NCBI RefSeq assembly: GCF_030929595.1
Contig: NZ_JAVFVR010000003.1
Location: forward strand, 1 to 64,000
From: Flavobacterium sp. LHD-85
Lineage (GTDB): Bacteria; Bacteroidota; Bacteroidia; Flavobacteriales; Flavobacteriaceae
DNA length: 64,000 nt
Reading direction: 5' to 3'
A program made the position numbers and the translations under genes. Position 1 is the first letter of the stretch. Each line of letters opens with the position of its first letter. Positions 44,079-53,914 of this stretch are shown piece by piece. The notes under the pieces are model-generated. The model saw only the letters and a program-made list of their open reading frames with translations, was not told the DNA's origin and did no database searches.

Positions 44079-44981
44079 TTATATATAAAGTTCTCCTTTC
44101 ATGGTAATAATCGAAGAACCGCCTACTAAAATATCTTCTTCACGATTCATAACTTCAATCATTGAAGGCTGTTTTAATTTTACACCTTGAAGAATTTTAT
44201 ATTCTTGATCGGATTTAGTGAATTTCTTTTGCGTCAAAAAGCCAATTAACGGACCTGCTGCGGTTCCTGTTGCCGGGTCTTCATTTATTCCGATTATGGG
44301 ATTAAAAAATCTTGTTTCTATTATGTGATCTAGACCTTCTTCAGCTGGAGTGAAACAATAAAATCCTTCAAAATCGTATTCTTTTGAAATTTCAATTAAA
44401 AGCTGATTGTCGGGAACAAAACTGTTAAGTATTTGACTGTTTTTTATAGGAACCATTGTATGTGCAACTTCTGTTTTAACTATTGTTGGCACAAAAGCAT
44501 TTACATCTAGATCTTCAATCTTTAAGCCCAGCGCTACTGCAATTTTATAGGTTGGAATTTCTTGTTTGATAACCGCCGATTTTTGATGCATTTGGACAAT
44601 TGGGTAAAGAGCCGTCAAATCAAAACTTACTGTTACCGGAATTGCCGAATGTTTCATAATTACAAAAGGCTCACTTTCATTTTGCTCCTCAAAAATAGGC
44701 ATTCCTTTTAGCAGAGCGCCGCAAACTGCGCCTAATAAATTATGTCCTGCACCGTCGATTTCGATTCCGGTTGGAGTAAATGAACGCACTACAAGTGCTT
44801 TTTCTCTTGTAGAATAATAGACAAAAGAAGTTTCAGAATAGCGAAATTCTCTAGAAATATCCTGATAGGTTTCTAAGTCTAGATTTCCATCTGTAAAAAC
44901 CACAGAAAGCGGATTCCCTTTGTAGCTTTCGTTTGAGAATACGTCTAAAACGTAGTATTCTAATGCCTTTCTTTTCCCCAT
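44079..44981 (-). CDS. PhzF-family isomerase-like protein
   Basis: 300 residues. Two-fold epimerase-like domain with the N-terminal DVFSNESYKGNPLSVVF, the catalytic glutamate in RYSETSF (E50), DGAGHNLLGA and the C-terminal EDPATGTAAGPL. PhzF enzymes isomerise phenazine precursors, but most family members in other genomes have unknown substrates. There are no phenazine genes nearby. Single gene. Confidence 0.93.
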   Translation of the reverse strand: MGKRKALEYYVLDVFSNESYKGNPLSVVFTDGNLDLETYQDISREFRYSETSFVYYSTREKALVVRSFTPTGIEIDGAGHNLLGAVCGALLKGMPIFEEQNESEPFVIMKHSAIPVTVSFDLTALYPIVQMHQKSAVIKQEIPTYKIAVALGLKIEDLDVNAFVPTIVKTEVAHTMVPIKNSQILNSFVPDNQLLIEISKEYDFEGFYCFTPAEEGLDHIIETRFFNPIIGINEDPATGTAAGPLIGFLTQKKFTKSDQEYKILQGVKLKQPSMIEVMNREEDILVGGSSIITMKGELYI

Positions 44982-45209
44982 ATTTTTGTGTTTTGAAGCT
45001 AAACTAATTCTGAATGCAATAAAATTACGTTTTATTCTTGTATTTCATAGACACGTTTTGTTTTCAAGGCTGTTTTAAGTTTGCTTTTAGATTGAAATTT
45101 TACTTTCTGAACCAAAAAATGAAATTAGAAGAAGTTAAAAATCAATGAACAAGCATCTTATTTTGAATTAATTCGATTAATTTTAATTCGTTGTAAATAA
45201 TATCTATTT

Positions 45210-45776
45210 ATGGAGGAACTTACACATGTCAAATCAATTATCGGAATCATTTTAGGTTTGAGCTTAACTCATCTCATAAAAGGTTCGGTAATTTTTATTC
45301 AGCATCCTGGGCGCAAGAAGTTTTATTTTGTACATGCTTTATGGGTGTTTTACGTATTCCTGATGCTTATTCATTTTTGGTGGTGGGAGTTTAATCTAAA
45401 ATTAATTCATAAGTGGTATTTTGCAGATTATTTCTTCATTATCTGTTATATCTTAATCTATTATTTGCTATGCGCGATTCTTTATCCCGACGATTTAGTA
45501 GATTATACAGGATATGAAGATTATTTTTACTCCCGAAAAAAATGGTTTTTCTCGGTTTTGGCAATAAGTTTTGGAGCCGATATAATCGATACGGCAATTA
45601 AAGGAGGCGACTATTTTTTATACAACCAAAACGAATATTTTGTTCGGGTTATAAGTCATATTGTTTTATGTTTATTGGCAATAAAAATAAATAATAAAAA
45701 GTTTCATACTATTTTAGCACTACTTTTTATTGCTTACGAACTCTCGTATATATTGAGATTATTTAATGTTGAATAG
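45210..45776 (+). CDS. Membrane protein of unknown function next to patatin gene
   Basis: 188 residues with five or six predicted TM helices, for example IIGIILGLSLTHLIKG, HALWVFYVFLMLIHFWWW and IICYILIYYLLCAIL. Tyr- and Trp-rich, with a charged loop YTGYEDYFYSRKKW. No family recognised. The patatin-like gene begins only 11-23 bp after its stop, so they probably form an operon. Confidence 0.82.
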   Translation: MEELTHVKSIIGIILGLSLTHLIKGSVIFIQHPGRKKFYFVHALWVFYVFLMLIHFWWWEFNLKLIHKWYFADYFFIICYILIYYLLCAILYPDDLVDYTGYEDYFYSRKKWFFSVLAISFGADIIDTAIKGGDYFLYNQNEYFVRVISHIVLCLLAIKINNKKFHTILALLFIAYELSYILRLFNVE

Positions 45777-45799
45777 ATAATAATTAAATGGAATTTAAG

Positions 45800-47356
45800 A
45801 TGAAAATTAAAAGTCTTTCTCTAGGATTCTTTTTTCTTGTTTTAATAAATGAAGGAATTGCTCAAAATAAGATTAATCTTTTTTCTGAGATTAACTATAA
45901 TTCGATTCCGTCAGTCAATTTAAACGAATACAAATCGGTTCAAGATCGCGATAGCCGACTTCAAAATCCTAATATTGCTTTGGGGGTTGCCATTTCTGGC
46001 GGCGGATCGAGAGCACAGTTTTTTAGTATGGGTGTTCTTTTAGGTTTGGAAGAAATTCAAGAAGAAAATTCGAACCGTAATTTTCTTAATGAAATTGATT
46101 ATTTCTCGACGGTTTCAGGAGGATGTTATTCGGCTGGATATTATTTGACGATCTTGAAAAACAAACTGCAATATGACAACTGCAGTTTTAACGAATTTTA
46201 CTTTTCAAAAGCCGATGCTTTCAAATCGGATGTCAATAAATCAGCTAACATTTTTTCTCTTTTGAATAATAGCAGAAACGAAAAAGGAGAAAAAATCTCT
46301 ATGGCTCAACGTTTGGATTTCGAAGTTTTGCAGTATGACAGCGGCAATCCGGAGAATCAGAATAAGTTTAAAACTCAAATGCTTTTGTCTGATTTTTTTA
46401 TTCCGAGAGAGAGCAAACTCAATCCGCAATTGCCCATTATGGTGGCCAACGGAACGGCTTACAACAATGGCGAGCGTTTTCCGTTCATGCCGCATATTAT
46501 TCGCGCCTTAAAAATTAATTCATCTCTAGCTCCAAATAAAGCATCACTTTCGCTTGACGAAAATAACATCAATAACGGTTACGATTTTCCGCTCACTTAT
46601 GCAATAACGGCGAGTTCGGCTTTTCCAGGAGTTCTTCCTAAAACTAAATTCGGAATCAAAAATCAAGATAAAATTTTATGTGTGATTGATGGCGGTGCGT
46701 CTGATAATATGGGTTACGAAACTTTGATAGAACTGCTTCACAATGATTCTAAAGTCAAAGACAAAAACAAAAAAGCGCTTTTTATTGATTGCTTGGGGCA
46801 AGGAAAGAAAGCGCCTTTTATAAATGATGGTAAAATTGGATTGCTTTCTTTATTGGAAACAGCTTCTTTATATACGGTTCAGACAAGATACATGACTTTT
46901 GAAAAAGATGTCGAAAATGTGTTGGATAAATACAGAATTCCGACTTCAAATTATCAAGTTATTGGTTTTACCACTTTAAGGGATTATTTGTTAACTCTGA
47001 AAAAAGATCAGAAATATGAAAATTTAGTTGCGCAACTCAAAGAAACCGATGATGAAGCTGCAAATTGGCTGAAACTTCATGACGATTTTAAGACAGAATT
47101 GATTGCAAAGTTTGGAACAGATAGTTTTAAGAAAGACAAATACGGCGAACCGCTACTTTCTAGTTTAGATAAAGGAAAATTTAAAGATTTTGATGCAAGC
47201 GAACTTTTAATGCTTTACGAATATGCTTCGCATGTTGAAACCAAACTAAAAACAACTCCAGAAGAAAAAGAGATGTTGTTGCTATCTGGACGTTTTGCGG
47301 CGTATTTAAAAACGAATGAATTGAAAGCTTTACTGATAGAAAATAAAGGGATTTAG
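45800..47356 (+). CDS. Patatin-like phospholipase, secreted
   Basis: 518 residues from the ATG at 45800, where the signal peptide begins (MKIKSLSLGFFFL, cleavage after GIAQ); an ATG at 45788 is also possible. Oxyanion loop ISGGGSRAQ, nucleophile S106 in TVSGGCYSAG, and the catalytic Asp in IDGGASDNMG. The nucleophile elbow lacks the first Gly of GxSxG, as in some cPLA2-like members. It is probably an esterase or phospholipase in the periplasm or outside. Paired with the upstream membrane protein, convergent with the PrcB-like lipoprotein. Confidence 0.9.
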   Translation: MKIKSLSLGFFFLVLINEGIAQNKINLFSEINYNSIPSVNLNEYKSVQDRDSRLQNPNIALGVAISGGGSRAQFFSMGVLLGLEEIQEENSNRNFLNEIDYFSTVSGGCYSAGYYLTILKNKLQYDNCSFNEFYFSKADAFKSDVNKSANIFSLLNNSRNEKGEKISMAQRLDFEVLQYDSGNPENQNKFKTQMLLSDFFIPRESKLNPQLPIMVANGTAYNNGERFPFMPHIIRALKINSSLAPNKASLSLDENNINNGYDFPLTYAITASSAFPGVLPKTKFGIKNQDKILCVIDGGASDNMGYETLIELLHNDSKVKDKNKKALFIDCLGQGKKAPFINDGKIGLLSLLETASLYTVQTRYMTFEKDVENVLDKYRIPTSNYQVIGFTTLRDYLLTLKKDQKYENLVAQLKETDDEAANWLKLHDDFKTELIAKFGTDSFKKDKYGEPLLSSLDKGKFKDFDASELLMLYEYASHVETKLKTTPEEKEMLLLSGRFAAYLKTNELKALLIENKGI

Positions 47357-47806
47357 TTATTGCTCAAAAATAACTTTTTTGTCTGTTTTATCAGTTTTGA
47401 TAATGTCGTAAGGTCTTGATAATTTTAAAGTGCTATTTCCGTTTTGTAGTTTTTCGACTTTTACGATAATGGTATTTCGATTTTCGGTAATTTCAACAAT
47501 ATCAATAGAATGCCCTGCTGTGTTTTGGGTTTTATCGATTACTGCAATGACTTGATATTTACTGAAATCAATATTGATTTCAGTAAAATCTTTGGACAAA
47601 TCGTTAGAAACATTCATTTCTGTAATTAATTTATCCCAAGCTTTTTGATCCTTAATAATTAGATGTCTTGGCGCAAGACTTTCATCATTAGGAAAAGAAT
47701 CTCCTTTAGCTATTAACGAATATTGCACATCAGAATTTGGTAAATCATCATTCTCGCAACTTGTTAAAGCTAGCAATATGCTAAATATTAGGATAATCCT
47801 TTTCAT
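47357..47806 (-). CDS. PrcB_C-like lipoprotein
   Basis: 149 residues from the ATG at 47806, which starts a lipoprotein signal peptide with lipobox LTSC (C17); an upstream open extension has no signal character. The body (DKLITEMN, FSKYQVIAVIDKTQNTAGHSI, VEKLQNG) resembles the PrcB C-terminal domain (PF14343). The family is named from a treponemal protease complex; the role here is unknown. Its stop directly abuts the patatin stop. Confidence 0.85.
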   Translation of the reverse strand: MKRIILIFSILLALTSCENDDLPNSDVQYSLIAKGDSFPNDESLAPRHLIIKDQKAWDKLITEMNVSNDLSKDFTEINIDFSKYQVIAVIDKTQNTAGHSIDIVEITENRNTIIVKVEKLQNGNSTLKLSRPYDIIKTDKTDKKVIFEQ

Positions 47807-48049
47807 GATTTTGGTTTTGGTTTTAAAACTTTTGCATAAAGTTTTGTCTATATAAACAGATGCATTTGTATCCAAATAGTTGCGTCAAAGGTGTTTAGTT
47901 TTATTGGCATCTTTATATTAGATAAAGATAACGCTAATTTTGATTAAAGATTGTGATGACTTAATGAAATATGCCAAAAACTTTATTTTCTTCCAAATTG
48001 TATTATTATTTCCCAACTTTGCACTAAAATCCTTTAAATAAAAACTAAA

Positions 48050-48589
48050 ATGGAATTCGGTAAAATCATTATTTCAGAAACGGCGGCAAATAGCGAAAAT
48101 CCTCAAGACATTGTTAATTCGAATATTTCGGTAATCAATTTAATGCGCGAAGAAAAAATAGACGACGATTTAATTCACGAAGATGCTTTAATGAGTTATT
48201 ATTTAGATTTTTATGCGTCAAAATATGCTGAAGGAAATTTTTCGAAATTCGTTCATGATTCTGGCTGGAATAAAGAACTTAATGAATTAATCGAAGAAGG
48301 TTTGGCTTTAATTGGTGCCGAAAAGCATTTGGAATTATTTAAAGAACAAAGCCGCAAATTGCGTTTGCAGAGTAATATTAAATTAGGTAAATTTCTAAAA
48401 GAAAAATACGATGCTCCAAATGCTTTTAAAGATTTGCTGAATAACAATGCTTATTTTGAATTGGACGAAAATTTGGCCGAATTGAATGCTGCATTTTTAA
48501 AATCGCATCCCGATACAGAAGTTCTTTCGGTTGAAGAAATGTTTAAAACACTGGAAGAGTTTGTAGGCCACGAAATTAAGAGAGATTAA
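48050..48589 (+). CDS. Acidic helical protein, DMP19/DUF4375-like
   Basis: 179 residues, acidic and helical. SYYLDFYASKYAEGNFSKFVHDSGW resembles the DMP19 family signature YYVDYxxxxVxNGGFxQFxYNSG. DMP19 from Neisseria is a DNA mimic that binds a repressor, but most relatives are uncharacterised, and the identification here is from memory. Preceded by CAACTTTG, a partial -7 box. No partner gene is evident. Confidence 0.85.
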   Translation: MEFGKIIISETAANSENPQDIVNSNISVINLMREEKIDDDLIHEDALMSYYLDFYASKYAEGNFSKFVHDSGWNKELNELIEEGLALIGAEKHLELFKEQSRKLRLQSNIKLGKFLKEKYDAPNAFKDLLNNNAYFELDENLAELNAAFLKSHPDTEVLSVEEMFKTLEEFVGHEIKRD

Positions 48590-48625
48590 ATTTTAATTTT
48601 TCTGCCGAGGTTTGTAAGAAAATTA

Positions 48626-48633
48626 TATATTTG
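48626..48633 (+). promoter_or_regulatory. Putative -7 box for lipoprotein at 48666
   Basis: TATATTTG, an exact TAnnTTTG match, 32 bp before the ATG. Confidence 0.45.
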
Positions 48634-48665
48634 AAATGCCCTAAATTTCTAACAAATCAAAGCCT

Positions 48666-49586
48666 ATGAAAAAAACGATTCTTTTAAGTGCCGTTTTGAT
48701 GTTTTTATTTTCCTGCGGGAAGAATGAAAAAGCTAAAAACGATGCGGAAGTTCAGTATCAGGAACTGCTTTCAGAAACAAAAGCACATCTTGGTCATAAT
48801 AAAAAGCCATTAAGAAAACTCATTTTTAAAAATCTGGATGAGATAGAAGATTCTAAAGAGATGAATCTTAATCTGCTCTCAAAAGTGGCATTAAACTTAA
48901 AAATTAAATATTCAGATATTAAAATTGCCGAATCAAGTTCGATTAATTATGATGATCAAATCACTTTTTTTGTTCTGACAACGGTATCACACGATAAAAA
49001 AGCATTCCGATCAGATGATGATGAAGAATTGGGAGATTATTTTCAGAGAAAATATCTCTTTGTAAATCGAGAAAATGGAAGCATAATTGCCGAAGAATTT
49101 GATGAAAATCTAGGTTATTACGATAATGAAGCCATTCAGTTTTCGAAATCGCATATTTTGAAAGATCTGTTTTTTTTAAACGAAAATACTCCTGCAATTG
49201 CTTTTTATACCGAAGCCAATGCCAGCAGCCGAATTGTTTTGTATTCGGAGAAGAAATTTACACTGGTTACTTTGGTTGACAACGAAATTAGAAAGGTTTT
49301 ATATGAATACCCGGTTCGATTGACCAATGGTGATTCTAACGGAAGCGGCACTTTTCAAATTGAAACTTTAGAAACAGGTATGAGTATTTCTGATGATAAA
49401 ACAAATGGTTATTTTGATTTGATCATATCTAAAAACTTTTCTTATGAAGAAGCCGTAGAAAATGATTTAGAAAATGGTATCGAAGAAAAAAGCGACCTAA
49501 AAATTAAAAAAGAATTAGAAAAGCTAAAGTATAACGGACGAGAATATGCTTTTCATAGAGATGACAGACACCGTTTTCTAGAATAA
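48666..49586 (+). CDS. Lipoprotein of unknown function
   Basis: 306 residues with a signal peptide and lipobox LFSC (C17). The body is mixed alpha/beta with a strongly acidic stretch (RSDDDEELGDYF, ENDLENGIEEKSDLKIKKE). No family recognised. It is probably anchored to the inner leaflet of the outer membrane. It has its own box and a weak terminator. Confidence 0.85.
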   Translation: MKKTILLSAVLMFLFSCGKNEKAKNDAEVQYQELLSETKAHLGHNKKPLRKLIFKNLDEIEDSKEMNLNLLSKVALNLKIKYSDIKIAESSSINYDDQITFFVLTTVSHDKKAFRSDDDEELGDYFQRKYLFVNRENGSIIAEEFDENLGYYDNEAIQFSKSHILKDLFFLNENTPAIAFYTEANASSRIVLYSEKKFTLVTLVDNEIRKVLYEYPVRLTNGDSNGSGTFQIETLETGMSISDDKTNGYFDLIISKNFSYEEAVENDLENGIEEKSDLKIKKELEKLKYNGREYAFHRDDRHRFLE

Positions 49587-49612
49587 AATTCGAAAAAAAT
49601 CAAATAACATCA

Positions 49613-49635
49613 AGAGCACTTTTACAGTGCTTTTG
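49613..49635 (+). terminator. Weak terminator after lipoprotein gene
   Basis: Short stem AGCACT / AGTGCT followed by TTT, 27 bp after the stop. Confidence 0.5.
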
Positions 49636-49670
49636 CTGTTTATAGGAGATTTCGGTTTTACTGCAAAACT

Positions 49671-49705
49671 TTGACCTAATGTTAACAAACATTTCCTTAA
49701 ATTTG
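49671..49705 (+). promoter_or_regulatory. Promoter for serS
   Basis: TTG at 49671-49673 and TAAATTTG at 49698-49705, 24 bp apart, slightly long for the pair, 40 bp before the serS ATG. Confidence 0.5.
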
Positions 49706-49745
49706 CTTCCGTTATAAAAAATACAATAGTTATAAAAATCAAGCT

Positions 49746-51017
49746 ATGTTACAAATTGCATTTATTAGAGAAAATCAAGAGAAAGTAATCAAAGCTTTAG
49801 CAAAACGAAATATCGATGCTAAAAGCGTTGTTGAAGAGGTGGTTCAATTAGACGAAAATCGTCGTGCTGCACAGGTGGAATTAGACAATACTTTATCAGA
49901 ATCTAATAAATTGTCCAAAGATATTGGTGAATTGATGAAAGCTGGAGAGAAAGCGAAAGCGGCAATCTTAAAAGAAAAAACAGTTTCACTAAAAGAAAAA
50001 AGCAAAGAACTGAGCGAAAAAGCTGAAGCTTTGGCTGTTGAGTTAACCAATAAATTATACACTTTGCCAAACCTTCCGGCAGATATTGTTCCTGAAGGAA
50101 AAACGCCAGATGACAATTTGAATGTTTTTCAAGAAGGTGATATTCCTGCTTTACACGAAGGCGCACAACCTCACTGGGAATTGGTAAAGAAATACGATAT
50201 CATCGATTTTGAATTGGGTGTAAAAATTACTGGAGCAGGATTCCCTGTTTATAAAGGAAAAGGAGCAAAGCTTCAACGTGCTTTGATCAACTATTTCTTA
50301 GACAAAAACACCGCTGCAGGATACAATGAAGTTCAAGTTCCTCATTTAGTAAACGAAGCTTCTGGTTACGGAACTGGACAATTGCCAGACAAAGAAGGCC
50401 AGATGTACCACGCTGGAATTGACGATTTATATTTGATTCCAACGGCTGAGGTTCCAGTAACCAATTTATTTCGCGATGTCATTTTAAACGAAAGCGAATT
50501 GCCAGTTTTACAAACTGCGTATACGCCATGTTTCCGTCGTGAAGCAGGTTCTTACGGAGCACACGTTCGCGGATTAAATCGTTTGCACCAATTTGATAAA
50601 GTAGAAATCGTTCGTATCGAGCATCCAGATAATTCTTATGCAGCTTTAGACGGAATGGTAGAGCATGTAAAAGGTATTTTGAAAGAATTGAAATTACCTT
50701 ACAGAGTTTTACGTCTTTGCGGTGGGGATATGGGATTCACATCTGCTTTGACTTATGATTTTGAGGTGTTTTCTACTGCGCAAGATCGTTGGTTAGAAAT
50801 CAGTTCTGTTTCTAACTTTGAAACGTTCCAGGCAAACCGCTTGAAATTACGTTTTAAAGATAAAGACGGAAAAAATCAGCTGGCACACACGCTAAACGGA
50901 AGTTCATTAGCGCTTCCACGTGTTTTGGCTGGAATTATTGAAAATTACCAAACTCCAGAAGGAATCGTAATACCAGAAGTTTTACGTCCTTACTGTGGAT
51001 TTGATATTATAAACTAA
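49746..51017 (+). CDS. serS: Serine-tRNA ligase
   Basis: 423 residues. An N-terminal antiparallel coiled coil (~30-105) for tRNA contact, then the class II core: motif 2 loop CFRREAGSYGAHVRGLNRLHQF and motif 3 NGSSLALPRVLAGIIENYQ. It charges tRNA-Ser. Stand-alone, with a terminator-like repeat after it. Confidence 0.97.
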   Translation: MLQIAFIRENQEKVIKALAKRNIDAKSVVEEVVQLDENRRAAQVELDNTLSESNKLSKDIGELMKAGEKAKAAILKEKTVSLKEKSKELSEKAEALAVELTNKLYTLPNLPADIVPEGKTPDDNLNVFQEGDIPALHEGAQPHWELVKKYDIIDFELGVKITGAGFPVYKGKGAKLQRALINYFLDKNTAAGYNEVQVPHLVNEASGYGTGQLPDKEGQMYHAGIDDLYLIPTAEVPVTNLFRDVILNESELPVLQTAYTPCFRREAGSYGAHVRGLNRLHQFDKVEIVRIEHPDNSYAALDGMVEHVKGILKELKLPYRVLRLCGGDMGFTSALTYDFEVFSTAQDRWLEISSVSNFETFQANRLKLRFKDKDGKNQLAHTLNGSSLALPRVLAGIIENYQTPEGIVIPEVLRPYCGFDIIN

Positions 51018-51040
51018 AAAAAGTATAGTTTTTAAGATAC

Positions 51041-51076
51041 AAACCTAACAGGCTTTTAAAACCTGTTAGGTTTTCT
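51041..51076 (+). terminator. Terminator-like inverted repeat after serS
   Basis: AAACCTAACAGG / CCTGTTAGGTTT arms with TTTTAAA loop and following TTCTT. Same family as the palindrome at 31085-31121. Confidence 0.75.
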
Positions 51077-51103
51077 TAATTTATAGAAATTAAAAAACGG
51101 AGC

Positions 51104-51937
51104 ATGATGAATGGAATTTTAAACTGGAACGTAGATCCTGTTATTTTCTGGATTACAGATAGTTTTCCCTTAAAATATTACGGAGCTCTTTTTGCCTGCG
51201 GACTTCTTTTGGGCTTTTATATTGTTAGAAATATTTATAAAAAAGAAAATCTTTCGCTAGATAATCTCGATACTTTATTGATTTATGTAATTGTCGGAAC
51301 CGTTTTAGGTGCCAGACTTGGACATTGTTTCTTTTATGAACCGGAGTATTTCTTAAAACATCCGATAGAAATTCTTTTGCCAATTCAGAAAATAAAAGGC
51401 GTTTATCAATTTGTGGGGTACCAAGGTTTGGCAAGTCACGGAGGTTCTATTGGAGTACTTACGGCAATGATTTTATACTGCCGAAAATACAAAGTGCAAT
51501 TTTTAGGACTTTTGGATAAAATGGCTGTTGCGGTTCCTGTAACGGGCACATTTATTAGATTAGGGAATTTTATGAATTCTGAAATCTATGGAAAACCAAC
51601 CAACGGAAATTGGGGAGTAGTTTTTGAAAGAGATGATTTAATTCCGAGGCATCCAACACAATTGTATGAAGCATTTGCTTATTTACTGATTTTCGGAATA
51701 CTGTTTTATATGTACAAATCAGAAAAAATTAGAAATGCACAAGGATTAATCTTTGGAACTTTCTTAACTTTATTATTTACAGCTCGTTTTATAATTGAAT
51801 TTTTCAAGGAAAACCAGGAAGCTTTTGAAAACAGTATGCTGATTAATATGGGACAGATTTTAAGTGTTCCGTTTATTTTAATCGGTTTAGTTCTGATTTT
51901 TTGGAAAACTAGGAAAGTCTCAGTTTACAGTAACTAA
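51104..51937 (+). CDS. lgt: Prolipoprotein diacylglyceryl transferase
   Basis: 277 residues, seven TM helices. Lgt signature around YQGLASHGGSIGVLTAM (HGGSIG) and RLGNFMNSEIYGKPT, plus IPRHPTQLYEA. It transfers diacylglycerol from phosphatidylglycerol to the lipobox Cys of prolipoproteins in the inner membrane, the first maturation step for the lipoproteins of this window such as GldH. Two adjacent ATGs (51104, 51107) could serve as start. Confidence 0.95.
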   Translation: MMNGILNWNVDPVIFWITDSFPLKYYGALFACGLLLGFYIVRNIYKKENLSLDNLDTLLIYVIVGTVLGARLGHCFFYEPEYFLKHPIEILLPIQKIKGVYQFVGYQGLASHGGSIGVLTAMILYCRKYKVQFLGLLDKMAVAVPVTGTFIRLGNFMNSEIYGKPTNGNWGVVFERDDLIPRHPTQLYEAFAYLLIFGILFYMYKSEKIRNAQGLIFGTFLTLLFTARFIIEFFKENQEAFENSMLINMGQILSVPFILIGLVLIFWKTRKVSVYSN

Positions 51938-52049
51938 AAAAGTCTCAGTATACAGTGACAGTTTACAGTTGCTGAAGACTAAAAATTTTCCAGTTTGCAA
52001 TTTCAGGTATTGACTGAAAACTGCGACTGCGACTGAAAACTTAAAAAAT
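51921..52049. repeat. CAGTTTACAGT / CTGAAAACTGCGACTG repeats
   Basis: Iterated AGTCTCAGTTTACAGT sequence starts at the lgt 3' end and runs on to ACTGAAAACTGCGACTGCGACTGAAAAC. A reverse-complementary version (GTTTTCAGTCGCAGTCACAG) lies at 54276-54308. Confidence 0.75.
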
Positions 52050-53831
52050 ATGAGAAACATATTGATTTGTATCGTTTTGTTATGTTCTGGTTTTGCGTTT
52101 GCACAAAACGAGCAGCTGGCGCAATATTATTACGATAAAGGAGACTTTGATAAAGCTAAAATCAGTTATGAAGAGCTTTTAAGAGGTGCGCCATCCAATA
52201 CGCAGTATTTTTTAAGAACGGTTGACTGTTATCAGCAATTGCAACAGTTTGCCAATGCAGAAAAAGCAATTCAAGATCGTTACAACCGATACAAACAAGG
52301 CGTTTTCTTGGTAGAGTTAGGATATAATTTTCAGTTGCAGAAAAACGATTCGAAAGCCAAAAATTACTACGAACAGGCAATAGAAAAAATAAAGGTCAAT
52401 CCGAATGATGTTTACGGAATTGCAAGTTCATTTGAGAAAAAAGTATTGTTAGAATATGCTTTAAAAGCGTATCAGACTGCAATGGAGGTTCAGCCAAATT
52501 TCAATTTCAATTTTCAAATCGGAATGCTTTACGGGCAGTTAGGAAAAACGGATCTTATGATTGATTTGCTATTGACTGAGTCTTTCACAAATCCGCAAAA
52601 CACTAATCTGATTCAGACACAATTATCTCGATTCATGAATGGCGAAACGGATAATACGGCTTTTAAAGATGCAATGCGAAAAGCATTAATCTTAAGAACC
52701 CAAAAAGATCAGGACGTTTTCTGGAATCATTATTTAAGCTGGTTTTATGTACAGCAGAAAGAATTCGGAAAAGCATTCATTCAAGAAAAAGCTATTTACA
52801 AACGAGAACCAGAATCGTTGATGAGTATTGTCAATTTGAGTCAGTTTGCTATGAATGAAGGGGACAATGATACAGCTGAAGAAATTCTGAATTTTATTCT
52901 CCAAAACACCAAAGATTTAGGTTTGCTGATTCAGTCGAACGCGTATTTGATGCAGATTAAAATTGATAAAGCTCAGGAAAAAGATTATCCAGTTATCGAT
53001 CAGGAATTGAAGCAATTGTTAGCGACTTACGAAATCAGTCCTTTTACCTTATCTTTGCAAATCATTCAGGCGCATTTTCTGGCCTTTAATTTGAAAAAGA
53101 CAGAAGAAGGAAAGGCAGTAATCAAAAAGGCTTTAGAATTAAATTTAAACGAATATCAAAAAGCCGATGCTAAAATGGAATTGGCAGATATTCTGCTTTT
53201 AGAAGAAAAATACAATCAGGCGCTGATTTACTATTCGCAAATTCAATTGGATTTAAAGAATGATGTGATGGCGCACGAAGCAAGTTTGAAAGCAGCCAAA
53301 ACAAGTTATTACAAAGGCGATTTTGAATGGGCAAATAAACAATTCAAAGAATTAAAAGCGGCAAATACGCAATTAATAGCTAATGATGCTTTAGAATATT
53401 TTCTTTTGATTAATGATAACACCGCTGCAGACTCAACCCAAGTGGCTTTGAAGCAATTTGCAAAAGGAGATTTTTTAATTTATCAGAATAAAAAACAAGA
53501 AGCGATTACACAGTTTCAGAATATTTTAAAGACTTATAAAGGTCAGGAAATAGAAGCCGTAACGTTATTGCGTTTGGGAAAAGTTTACGAAAGCCAGAAA
53601 GATTTTGCTTCGGCTTTAAGTCAATACCAGCAGATTATTGACAATCACAGCGACGGAATTTATGTTGATGAAGCACTATTTTTCTCAGCAGAAATTTACA
53701 ATGATGAGCTGAAAGACGTAGAAAAAGCAAAACCGCTATATGAAAAGGTAATTTTTAATCATCAAGACAGTATTTACTTTGTTGATGCCAGAAAAAAATA
53801 CCGCGAGTTAAGAGGGGATAAGAATTTATAA
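52050..53831 (+). CDS. Secreted tetratricopeptide repeat protein
   Basis: 593 residues with a signal peptide (cleavage after FAFAQ) and TPR-type helical hairpins through most of the length, for example YYDKGDFDKAKISYEELL, ALIYYSQIQLDLKN and ASALSQYQQIIDNHSDG. Such proteins scaffold envelope complexes. No catalytic domain. Located after lgt with a repeat-filled gap. Confidence 0.91.
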   Translation: MRNILICIVLLCSGFAFAQNEQLAQYYYDKGDFDKAKISYEELLRGAPSNTQYFLRTVDCYQQLQQFANAEKAIQDRYNRYKQGVFLVELGYNFQLQKNDSKAKNYYEQAIEKIKVNPNDVYGIASSFEKKVLLEYALKAYQTAMEVQPNFNFNFQIGMLYGQLGKTDLMIDLLLTESFTNPQNTNLIQTQLSRFMNGETDNTAFKDAMRKALILRTQKDQDVFWNHYLSWFYVQQKEFGKAFIQEKAIYKREPESLMSIVNLSQFAMNEGDNDTAEEILNFILQNTKDLGLLIQSNAYLMQIKIDKAQEKDYPVIDQELKQLLATYEISPFTLSLQIIQAHFLAFNLKKTEEGKAVIKKALELNLNEYQKADAKMELADILLLEEKYNQALIYYSQIQLDLKNDVMAHEASLKAAKTSYYKGDFEWANKQFKELKAANTQLIANDALEYFLLINDNTAADSTQVALKQFAKGDFLIYQNKKQEAITQFQNILKTYKGQEIEAVTLLRLGKVYESQKDFASALSQYQQIIDNHSDGIYVDEALFFSAEIYNDELKDVEKAKPLYEKVIFNHQDSIYFVDARKKYRELRGDKNL

Positions 53832-53914
53832 ATTCCAATTTATAAATTCCAAATTCCAAAGAATAAAAATTAATAAAATGATGATTTGAAAAGATTTAAG
53901 AGTCAAGAGGAAAA

